From Nitrospinota bacterium (GTDB lineage Bacteria > Nitrospinota_A > UBA7883 > JADGGD01): a stretch of 10,522 nucleotides of DNA. How positions within the stretch are numbered: position 1 is the stretch's first letter; each line of letters starts with the position of its first letter. The DNA lies in contig JADGCD010000061.1 in assembly GCA_015229165.1 (NCBI GenBank), forward strand, positions 1 through 10,522, given 5' to 3'. The notes under the pieces are model-generated. The model did no database searches. It was not told the DNA's origin and worked only from the letters and a program-made list of their open reading frames with translations. Positions 1 through 5,441 of this stretch are shown here, in pieces. The translations under genes were made by a program, and so were the position numbers.

Positions 1-627
1 CCGCTCGTTCGGGTTGTCCCGGGCGTCACGCGGCTCGTTGACAATCTTGTCGGCCACATCCATTCCCGACGCCACCTCGCCGAAGACCGAATACTGCCCG
101 TCCAGCCACGGAGAGTCGGCCACGCAGATGAAGAACTGCGACCCGGCCGAGTCGGGGTCCATGGAGCGGGCCGCCGAGACGATTCCCCGGCTGTGTTTCT
201 TTTTGGAGAACTCCGCCTTGATGGTGTAGCCCGGCCCGCCGGTTCCGTGCATGGAGCGGTTCTTTGCGTCCTTCGACACCGGGTCCCCCCCCTGGATCAT
301 GAAACCGGGGATCACCCGGTGGAACGAGGTGCCGTTATAGAACCCCTCCTTCACCAGCTTTTTGAAGCTTTTCACATGCTCGGGCGCCAGATCGTCGTGG
401 AAGCGGATGACGATGTCGCCATGACGGGTGGAGAGGACGGCAACTTCTTGCATGGTTTTTCCTTTGTTCGTCGTTGGTTCGGTGGAGGCGACGGGGGGCG
501 CGGACGCCGTCGCGCCCCGGTTCGCGTCCGGCGTGGAGGAGGTCGCTCCCGCCACGCCCAAAAAGTCGCATCCGGCCAGAAGAAGGAGGGCCATCGCCGG
601 GAAGGCCAGCCGTGCGTACGTGGTCAT
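1..627 (-). CDS. cyclophilin-type peptidyl-prolyl cis-trans isomerase, predicted lipoprotein (3' end outside window)
   Basis: Cyclophilins catalyse cis-trans isomerisation of X-Pro bonds and help proteins fold. 209 codons are visible and no stop is reached. The first 20 residues form a lipoprotein signal, with a hydrophobic run ending in lipobox LAGC and lipidation at Cys20, so an envelope location is predicted. A Thr/Ala/Pro-rich linker follows to about residue 58, then the cyclophilin fold. Active-site residues match those of the family: FHRVIPGFMIQGGDP gives R104, F109, M110 and Q112; GSQFF gives Q164 and F165; W174 LDG and the FGEV strand follow. The ATG at 627 is preceded by GGAG (635-638) at 7 nt. 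An in-frame ATG at 451-453 (Met59), preceded by AAAGGA at 6 nt, starts exactly at the folded domain and could give a cytosolic form. The gene is divergent from the filament genes; a functional link is not shown. Confidence 0.94.
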   Translation of the reverse strand, partial: MTTYARLAFPAMALLLLAGCDFLGVAGATSSTPDANRGATASAPPVASTEPTTNKGKTMQEVAVLSTRHGDIVIRFHDDLAPEHVKSFKKLVKEGFYNGTSFHRVIPGFMIQGGDPVSKDAKNRSMHGTGGPGYTIKAEFSKKKHSRGIVSAARSMDPDSAGSQFFICVADSPWLDGQYSVFGEVASGMDVADKIVNEPRDARDNPNER

Positions 628-781
628 GGGCGCGCTCCGGAAACGAAAGTTTATGGAAGCCGCAATGATACCAATTGCCCGCCCCGCCGTCCAGCCGGGA
701 GGACGTTTGGCCCCCCGCCCAAGGGACTGTCGGCTGAAAAGCGGAATGTAATATGACACGAATGCGCCAGTGTAACATTTG

Positions 782-798
782 GAGATGTGTATCATCTC
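782..798. promoter_or_regulatory. perfect 6-bp inverted repeat, candidate operator upstream of pilin promoter
   Basis: GAGATG and CATCTC flank a 5-nt centre (TGTAT). The centre lies about 74 bp upstream of the start predicted from the 829-857 promoter, a usual distance for an activator site. No T-run follows that would make it a terminator. A site this short could occur by chance. Confidence 0.3.
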
Positions 799-828
799 TT
801 GAAATAAAAGGGGTTGTGGTGAATTCGC

Positions 829-857
829 TTGACGGCGTCCCTATTTTTACCTATTCT
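829..857 (+). promoter_or_regulatory. sigma70-type promoter for the first pilin gene
   Basis: A -35 box TTGACG (829-834) and a -10 box TATTCT (852-857) are separated by exactly 17 bp, each differing from consensus at one or two positions. Transcription would start near 864, giving a leader of about 115 nt before the pilin ATG at 980. The segment is AT-richer than its surroundings. Confidence 0.6.
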
Positions 858-896
858 GGAACGTAAGTGGAAGCTTGGCCGCTATAAGTGGAGGGT

Positions 897-938
897 GGGC
901 GACGGGGCAGTCGCCCGCTTTGGTCTTGGGGCCGGGCG
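897..938 (+). other. alternative hairpins in the pilin leader
   Basis: GGGCGAC (897-903) pairs perfectly with GTCGCCC (910-916) across a 6-nt loop. CGCCCG (912-917) can instead pair with CGGGCG (933-938). Both use 912-916, so only one can form at a time. This could control or stabilise the pilin mRNA, but no known riboswitch class was recognised. Confidence 0.35.
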
Positions 939-979
939 GAAATTCTCAACGCAAACTCACGAACACGGGAACGTAAGAA

Positions 980-1597
980 ATGAAGCGACGTGGCGGCTTT
1001 ACCCTTATCGAAATGATCGGCGTTCTGGCGGTCATCGCCATTCTGGCCGCCATGGTGGCGCCGAAGATCTTCAAGGTCATCAACGACTCCCGCGTCACCC
1101 GCATGGCCGGGGACATTCGCGGCATCTCCTCCGGCGTGGCCGACTGGTACAAAGACCTGCGGACGCTTAACCCCCTGGCCGCCGCCGGCACCATCGTCAC
1201 CACCGACGACACCGCCTGGGACGGTCAACTGATGACCAACGGCGGCACCACCGCCACCACCGGCCTTTGGAGCCGGTGGCAGGGGCCCTACATCGACGGG
1301 GTCGGCTCCATCACCTCCATCGGCGACGGCGCTGTCATCGAGAACTGCGCCTCCGACGGCGCCGCCCCCTCGGCCACCACTTGCGCCGGCGTCTCGTTCG
1401 ACGACAACGCCACCGCCGACGTGGCCGCCAACCGGCGGATCGTCTGGCTGACGCTGCAGAACGTCGCCGTGGCCGACTTCGAAGCCCTCGACGAGATCAT
1501 GGACCCCGGCATGGCCACCGCCACCATTGAGTCCCGGGGCAAGGTCAAATATGACGCCACCGGCCTGGTCCTTCGGGTCTACCTGGCCAGCAACTGA
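980..1597 (+). CDS. type IV pilin / pseudopilin with class III signal peptide (GspG/MshA-like)
   Basis: This is a 205-aa filament subunit. The leader MKRRGG is followed by FTLIEM and a hydrophobic helix (GVLAVIAILAAMVAP), the standard prepilin signal: cleavage after Gly6, mature N-terminal Phe7, and the conserved Glu at mature position 5 (Glu11). The hydrophobic helix anchors the precursor in the inner membrane and packs the filament core. The C-terminal globular part contains two cysteines (C123, C135) that could form a small disulfide loop, as in the D-region of many pilins. The gene has its own promoter and is closed by a strong hairpin before the ATPase, so it is probably transcribed separately and may be the major subunit; that is inference. 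The Shine-Dalgarno is weak (GGGA at 967-970, 9 nt away). The N-terminal segment closely resembles that of the second pseudopilin at 5442. Confidence 0.92.
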   Translation: MKRRGGFTLIEMIGVLAVIAILAAMVAPKIFKVINDSRVTRMAGDIRGISSGVADWYKDLRTLNPLAAAGTIVTTDDTAWDGQLMTNGGTTATTGLWSRWQGPYIDGVGSITSIGDGAVIENCASDGAAPSATTCAGVSFDDNATADVAANRRIVWLTLQNVAVADFEALDEIMDPGMATATIESRGKVKYDATGLVLRVYLASN

Positions 1598-1617
1598 CGC
1601 ACGGTTTGATTGATGAC

Positions 1618-1646
1618 GGGCGGAGGCCGACCGACGGTCTCCGCCC
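1618..1646 (+). terminator. 12-bp GC-rich hairpin after the first pilin gene
   Basis: GGGCGGAGGCCG (1618-1629) pairs with CGGTCTCCGCCC (1635-1646) across a 5-nt loop, with one G-T wobble. It begins 20 nt after the pilin stop codon. No T-run follows, so it is either a weak intrinsic terminator or an mRNA 3'-end stabiliser that would raise pilin relative to downstream genes. Confidence 0.5.
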
Positions 1647-1669
1647 GCGTCGCATTCGGACTTCGGTGG

Positions 1670-1695
1670 TGGCGTTTGACTTGATCGTGTATAAT
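1670..1695 (+). promoter_or_regulatory. candidate promoter(s) for the ATPase-led gene cluster
   Basis: A perfect TATAAT (1690-1695) is present, but no good -35 lies 16-18 bp upstream; TTGACT at 1676-1681 is only 8 bp away. Overlapping it, TGGC (1670-1673), 7 nt, TTGA (1681-1684) has the spacing of a sigma54 -24/-12 promoter, with the final C of the -12 GC replaced by A. Either would give a leader of roughly 75-95 nt. The region is the AT-rich island between the pilin hairpin and the ATPase, so some promoter here is likely; which sigma factor is uncertain. Confidence 0.4.
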
Positions 1696-1705
1696 CAAAA
1701 GGTTG

Positions 1706-1767
1706 TGCGGCAGGTGGGCCGCAGGGCCGTTTCTCTCATGTGGGTCACCGACTGGTGACGGTCGGTG
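1706..1767 (+). other. structured leader upstream of the ATPase gene
   Basis: Three short perfect stems are visible. TGCGGC (1706-1711) pairs with GCCGCA (1718-1723). GTCACC (1744-1749) pairs with GGTGAC (1754-1759) over a 4-nt loop. CACCGAC (1746-1752) pairs with GTCGGTG (1761-1767) over an 8-nt loop. The last two are mutually exclusive, and the longer one runs up to the Shine-Dalgarno GGGAGGG (1768-1774), so it could limit ribosome access. Confidence 0.35.
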
Positions 1768-1780
1768 GGGAGGGCGTTGA

Positions 1781-3481
1781 ATGGCAGAGGTGACGTCGAA
1801 CGTTCCCGACAACCAGAAGAAGCGAAAACCGCTCGGACAGCGGCTTCTGGAGGCGGGGCTCATCAGCAAGGCCCAGCTCGAGCTGGCCCTGCGGGAGCAG
1901 AAGCGTCTCGGCATCTACCTGGGCGACGCCCTCGAAAGTCTCGGCTTCGTCAGCCAGGACGTCATCGCCTCCCTGCTGGCGCAAGAGACCGAGGCGGCCG
2001 TCGTCGACGTCAAGACGGCGGTCATCGAGCAGGACGCCCTCTCGCTGATCCCCTACGAGCTGGCGAAGAAGTACAAGATCATCCCGCTGGCTCTCGACGG
2101 CGAGACGTTGACCGTGGCCATGGTCGACACCCTCAACGTCGTGGCCGTCGACGCCGCCGAGCAGTCCTCCGGCAAGATGGTCGACGTCGTCACCGCAGGC
2201 GAGCAGGCGATCCTCGAAGCCATCGAGCATCACTACGCCCAGTCCGGCTCCATCGAAGAGACGATGGACCAGATCCTGAACAAGGGCGCCGAGACCCTGG
2301 GGGAGGATGCGGGCGAAGAGGCCCCGATGATCCGGCTCATGGACCAGATCATCGCGCTGGCGGTCAAGAACCGGGCAACCGACATCCACATCGAGCCGGA
2401 CGAGAAAATCGTCCGCATCCGCATGCGGGTGGACGGCGTGCTGACCCAGCAGGTGCTGATGCCAAAGCCGCTCCAGTCGGCGTTGACGGCGCGGCTGAAG
2501 ATCATGGCCAACCTCAACGTCACCGAAAAGCGGGTGCCGCAGGACGGGCGCATCACCTTCCAGCTCGGGCTTCGCCGCATCGACCTGCGCGTCTCGACGC
2601 TGCCGACGGTCTACGGCGAGAACCTGGTCATCCGCGTGCTGGACAAGGGGAGCCTGTCGCTGACGTTGCCCGCGCTCGGTTTCGGCAAGAAGGACGAAGA
2701 GAGCTTCACCCATGTGCTGGGGCATCCCCACGGGATCATCCTCGTCACCGGCCCCACCGGATCGGGAAAGACCTCCACCCTCTACGCGGCGCTATCGATG
2801 GTCAATACCACCGAGCGCTCCGTCTTCACTCTCGAAGACCCGATCGAATATCAGCTCCCGGTCATCCGGCAGACACAGGTCCGGGCCGACATCGGCATGA
2901 GTTTCGCCACCGGCTTGCGCGCCCTTCTGCGGCAAGACCCGGACGTCATCATGGTGGGCGAAATCCGGGACGCCGAGACCGCCGAGCTGGCGGTCCGGGC
3001 GGCGCTGACGGGGCATCTGGTCTTCTCCACCCTCCACACCAACGACGCCGCGGGCGCCATTCCCCGGCTGGTGGACATGGGGATCGAGCCGTACCTGCTC
3101 ACCAGCGCGCTGGCCTGCGTGGTGGGGCAGCGGCTGGTGCGGCGCATCTGCGACGAGTGCAAGGAGGAAGAGCCGAACCCCGAAAAGATCCTCGCCGGGC
3201 TGGAGCTGAACGTTAAGGCCCCCGAAGGGCGTCCCCTCAAACTGTGGCGGGGAGTGGGGTGCAAGAACTGCAACGGCAACGGCTACCGGGGGCGTCTTGG
3301 CATCTACGAAATAATGAAGATGGAGGACACGCTGCACGACGCGGTCCTGCGCAACGCCGCCCCGTCGGAGATCAAGCGGCTGGCCCGGGATTCGGGATTC
3401 CGCACCATGCTCGAAGACGGGGTCATCAAGGCGTTGGCGGGGGTGACCACCATCAAGGAGGTGATGCGTGTCATCAAGTGA
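1781..3481 (+). CDS. gspE: GspE/PilB/MshE-type assembly ATPase with N-terminal MshEN domain
   Basis: This cytoplasmic hexameric ATPase powers filament assembly (symbol at family level only). The 566 aa are full length for the family. An N-terminal MshEN-like domain (about 15-150) has two LGxxLxxxG repeats, at PLGQRLLEAG (17-26) and YLGDALESLG (46-55). The ATPase core follows: Walker A GPTGSGKT (324-331), Asp box TLEDPIEY (350-357), Walker B region DPDVIMVGEIRD (386-397, catalytic Glu394) and His box with H412 and H419. A tetracysteine zinc motif of GspE/PilB assembly ATPases is present (C457, C460, C494, C497). All catalytic elements are intact. The start has Shine-Dalgarno GGGAGGG at 6 nt. 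The TGA stop lies inside the left end of the palindromic element 3479-3603. It should act with the platform protein encoded next. MshEN domains of relatives bind cyclic di-GMP, but here the Arg of both RLG motifs is replaced (P17, Y46). Confidence 0.97.
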   Translation: MAEVTSNVPDNQKKRKPLGQRLLEAGLISKAQLELALREQKRLGIYLGDALESLGFVSQDVIASLLAQETEAAVVDVKTAVIEQDALSLIPYELAKKYKIIPLALDGETLTVAMVDTLNVVAVDAAEQSSGKMVDVVTAGEQAILEAIEHHYAQSGSIEETMDQILNKGAETLGEDAGEEAPMIRLMDQIIALAVKNRATDIHIEPDEKIVRIRMRVDGVLTQQVLMPKPLQSALTARLKIMANLNVTEKRVPQDGRITFQLGLRRIDLRVSTLPTVYGENLVIRVLDKGSLSLTLPALGFGKKDEESFTHVLGHPHGIILVTGPTGSGKTSTLYAALSMVNTTERSVFTLEDPIEYQLPVIRQTQVRADIGMSFATGLRALLRQDPDVIMVGEIRDAETAELAVRAALTGHLVFSTLHTNDAAGAIPRLVDMGIEPYLLTSALACVVGQRLVRRICDECKEEEPNPEKILAGLELNVKAPEGRPLKLWRGVGCKNCNGNGYRGRLGIYEIMKMEDTLHDAVLRNAAPSEIKRLARDSGFRTMLEDGVIKALAGVTTIKEVMRVIK

Positions 3482-3603
3482 AAAGCTATCTGCGTTGCCG
3501 CTGCGGTGTCGCGCTCGGTCTCGCAATGCTCACGTACTCTTGTGTACGCTCTGCTTGCTCCACCGGTCGCTCCTTGCATCGGCTGCCTCGATGACGCTTT
3601 TCA
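3479..3603. repeat. 125-bp imperfect palindromic (REP/MITE-like) element
   Basis: The ends are perfect 8-bp inverted repeats, TGAAAAGC (3479-3486) and GCTTTTCA (3596-3603). The centre is a perfect 5-bp stem CGTAC (3533-3537) and GTACG (3544-3548) over a 6-nt loop, about the same midpoint (3541). In between, the arms match imperfectly (for example GCGCTCGGT against the reverse complement of ACCGGTCGC). It fills almost all of the 134-bp gap between ATPase and platform genes and supplies the ATPase stop codon. It resembles dispersed intergenic palindromes of many proteobacteria; as no second copy lies in this window, repetition in the genome is inferred. In RNA it would form a long hairpin that may affect polarity or processing. 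Confidence 0.65.
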
Positions 3604-3615
3604 GGGGTTGGTCTG

Positions 3616-4830
3616 ATGCCTGATTTCGTCTATCGCGCCGTCAACAACGAAGGCCAGGCGGTCACCGGCGTCATGGCCGCCATCGACGAACCGTCGCTGG
3701 AGGTCAAGCTGCGCGAGATCGGCTTCTGGCTCGTCGACAGCAGCGCCAAGGAAGCCGCCGGAGAGAAGCGGGGCTTCTCGCTCCTGAACCGCAAAGCGGT
3801 CAAACGGCGCGAGCTGATCGACTTCTGCCTCCAGACGGCGGCCCTGCTCGACGCCGGGGTCAACCTGATGGAAGCGTTGCGGGCGCTCGCCTCCGACACC
3901 CACAACCCCCGGTTCAAACGGACCATCGAAGACATGGCCCGCAACATCGAGGCCGGGTATCTGCTCAACGAAGGGATGGGGCGCCACCCGGAAGTGTTCG
4001 ACGACCAGATCGTCAGCATGGTGCAGGCCGGGGAGTCGGGCGGCGCGCTCCCCCAGACCTTCCGGGAGCTGGCGGCCTATCTGGAGTGGCTCGAAAACCT
4101 GATGGGCGAGATCAAGCAGGCCACCATCTACCCGGTGATGGTGCTGGTGGCGCTGACCCTTTTCATCACGGTGCTGTTCACCTTCGTCGTGCCAAAGTTC
4201 ATCACGATACTCGAAGCGATGAAAGTCGAGCTGCCGATGCCGACCCGGATCGTCATGCTCATCAGCGACTTTTTCGTCAACTCGTGGTGGGTGCTGCTGC
4301 TGTTCGCCTTCGGAACCCCCATCGTCATCCGGTTGCTCAAGAAAAAATCGGCGGCGTTTCTCTACCGATGGGACCGGATGAAGATCGACATCCCCGTGTT
4401 CGGCGAGTTGAACCGGATGTTCGCCATCAGCCGGTTCGCCCAGACCTTCTCCACCCTCTTCAACGCCGGGATACCGGTGTTGCAGAACCTCCAGCTCTGC
4501 CAGCCGGTGGTGGGGAACAAGGTGTACGAAAGCGTGATGGTGGAGTGCGAAGCCGACATGCGCGAAGGGCTCATGATGTCGGAAAGTTTTCGCAGGCACG
4601 ATATCTTCAGCCCGATGATGATCCGGATGCTGATCGTCGGCGAGGCCAGCGGCGACCTTGGCGGTGCGCTCTCCAACGTCAGCCGGTACTATAATCAGGA
4701 GATACCCCGGAGAGTGAAGAAAATCTTCGGGATTGTGGAGCCGACCGTGATGCTGGTGTTGATCGGCATCGTCGGGTTCACGGCGTTGGCGATCTTTACG
4801 CCGATTTTGAGCCTCATGGAAAGTCTGTAA
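3616..4830 (+). CDS. gspF: GspF/PilC/MshG-type inner-membrane platform protein
   Basis: This polytopic inner-membrane protein is the platform on which the ATPase acts to insert pseudopilins (symbol at family level). The 404 aa match the usual length. Two T2SSF domains are visible: a first cytoplasmic domain (about 65-190, with the LLDAGVNLMEAL and MVQAGESGGAL signatures) and a second (about 265-385, with FAQTFSTLFNAGIPVLQNL and LIVGEASGDLGGAL). Three membrane segments are predicted at about 171-195, 222-241 and 376-398. The N-terminus (FVYRAVNNEGQAVTGVM) is the standard short beta-rich start of the family. AGGGG (3603-3607) lies 8 nt before the ATG. It is separated from its usual partner, the ATPase gene, only by the palindromic element. 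The stop codon is part of palindrome TAACGG-G-CCGTTA (4828-4840). Confidence 0.97.
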   Translation: MPDFVYRAVNNEGQAVTGVMAAIDEPSLEVKLREIGFWLVDSSAKEAAGEKRGFSLLNRKAVKRRELIDFCLQTAALLDAGVNLMEALRALASDTHNPRFKRTIEDMARNIEAGYLLNEGMGRHPEVFDDQIVSMVQAGESGGALPQTFRELAAYLEWLENLMGEIKQATIYPVMVLVALTLFITVLFTFVVPKFITILEAMKVELPMPTRIVMLISDFFVNSWWVLLLFAFGTPIVIRLLKKKSAAFLYRWDRMKIDIPVFGELNRMFAISRFAQTFSTLFNAGIPVLQNLQLCQPVVGNKVYESVMVECEADMREGLMMSESFRRHDIFSPMMIRMLIVGEASGDLGGALSNVSRYYNQEIPRRVKKIFGIVEPTVMLVLIGIVGFTALAIFTPILSLMESL

Positions 4831-4840
4831 CGGGCCGTTA
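4828..4840. repeat. 13-bp palindrome over the platform-gene stop codon
   Basis: TAACGG and CCGTTA flank a single G and include the TAA stop. A second small stem, TCCCC (4849-4853) with GGGGA (4858-4862), follows before the next Shine-Dalgarno. Neither has a T-run. They may be weak processing or attenuating hairpins; chance is possible. Confidence 0.25.
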
Positions 4841-4881
4841 AGGAACCATCCCCGAAGGGGGAGAAAAGGGAGGGAACGAGG

Positions 4882-5418
4882 ATGAAGAAGGGAACGACGT
4901 TCGTGCGGGGGCTTTTCGCCATTATTTTGGCGCTGGCCCTGGGCCTTGGCGTGGACGCCTGGGCCGGAAGCAGCAGCAGTAGCCGGGGCGACGACGGCAA
5001 GTCCGACAACGACAGCGGCAAAGACGACGATAACGGCAAGTCGGACGATAACGGCAAGGACGACGACAACGGCAAGGACGACGACAACGGAAAGTCGGAC
5101 GATAACGGCAAGGACGACGACAACGGAAAGTCGGACGATAACGGCAAGGACGACGATAACGACGCGTCCCCGACGCCGACCCCGACTCCTGCCCCCACGG
5201 TGACGCCGACGCCGACCCCTGTCCCCACCGCCGCTCCGACTGCGGAGCCGACGGCGACTCCCACGGCCACGCCGACCGCGACGCCGACGCCGACTCCTGC
5301 CCCCGAGACCCACATCGACCTGGATATGGAAGGGGCGCCCAATCAGGTTGGCGGCTCCCGCCCCATGCAGGCGCCCCAGCGGAACACCAGCAAGCCCCCC
5401 CGGCCGGTGAGTCGGTAA
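4882..5418 (+). CDS. exported low-complexity protein with Asp/Asn/Gly/Lys repeats and Pro/Thr-rich stalk
   Basis: No known family was recognised in this 178-aa protein. It has a Sec-type signal peptide (positive MKK, hydrophobic core to about residue 24, likely cleavage after DAWA at residue 28). A Ser-rich start is followed by a very acidic region (about 35-93), in which eight six-residue units of the form GK(D/S)DDN are encoded by eight 18-bp repeats. A Pro/Thr/Ala-rich segment (about 97-141) reads as an extended, stalk-like stretch. The tail (142-178) is polar and basic and ends PPRPVSR. GGAGGG (4869-4874) lies 7 nt before the ATG, and the gene sits in line between platform and pseudopilin genes, supporting translation. 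There are no cysteines and no membrane segment after the signal, so it is probably periplasmic or secreted. It may be a substrate of the machine or an envelope spacer; both are guesses. Confidence 0.75.
   Translation: MKKGTTFVRGLFAIILALALGLGVDAWAGSSSSSRGDDGKSDNDSGKDDDNGKSDDNGKDDDNGKDDDNGKSDDNGKDDDNGKSDDNGKDDDNDASPTPTPTPAPTVTPTPTPVPTAAPTAEPTATPTATPTATPTPTPAPETHIDLDMEGAPNQVGGSRPMQAPQRNTSKPPRPVSR
5017..5160 (+). repeat. eight tandem 18-bp repeats in the exported-protein gene
   Basis: Eight in-frame 18-bp units occupy 5017-5160, preceded by a degenerate 21-bp unit (4996-5016). Two unit types alternate, encoding GKDDDN (D) and GKSDDN (S) in the order D S D D S D S D. The 36-bp pair at 5071-5106 is repeated exactly at 5107-5142, a sign of recent duplication by slippage or recombination. 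Confidence 0.9.
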
Positions 5419-5441
5419 CGGGGCGCGGATAAAGGAAGATG

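Larger units (their letters stand above)
628..979. other. divergent intergenic region between isomerase and first pilin gene
   Basis: This 352-bp stretch has no convincing gene; short open frames in it lack a good start and family resemblance. It holds, in order, the ribosome binding site of the isomerase (minus strand, 635-638), an AT-richer segment with an imperfect inverted repeat (AATGT at 745-749 and ACAC at 756-759, against GTGT at 770-773 and ACATT at 775-779), a perfect palindrome at 782-798, a sigma70-like promoter at 829-857, and a leader of about 115 nt with alternative hairpins. A 10-bp direct repeat GGAACGTAAG occurs at 858-867 and 968-977. No clear minus-strand promoter for the isomerase was found. 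Confidence 0.6.

Noticed and set aside
735..742. Second copy of the palindrome terminus TGAAAAGC
   Set aside because: No matching GCTTTTCA or arm homology lies nearby, so a single 8-mer is most simply chance.
940..979. c-di-GMP (GEMM) riboswitch before the pilin, suggested by ACGCAAA
   Set aside because: The other two conserved blocks of the class are absent and the match lies too close to the start codon.
1765..3216. Plus-strand open frame of 483 codons overlapping the ATPase
   Set aside because: The ATPase frame carries every catalytic motif; the other frame is low-complexity Arg/Gly/Ala.
4996..5160. 18-bp repeats as a CRISPR array
   Set aside because: The units are directly adjacent with no spacers, are in frame, and encode a repeated peptide.
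4996..5160. EF-hand or thrombospondin-type calcium loops in the Asp-rich repeats
   Set aside because: The spacing D-x-D-x-(D/N)-G is not met: the first ligand position is Lys or Ser. Cation binding by plain acidity remains possible.
3601..5313. Minus-strand open frame of 570 codons opposite the platform and repeat-protein genes
   Set aside because: It spans three plus-strand features, is very rich in Arg, His and Gly, and lacks a family match. It follows from biased codon use and the repeat tract.
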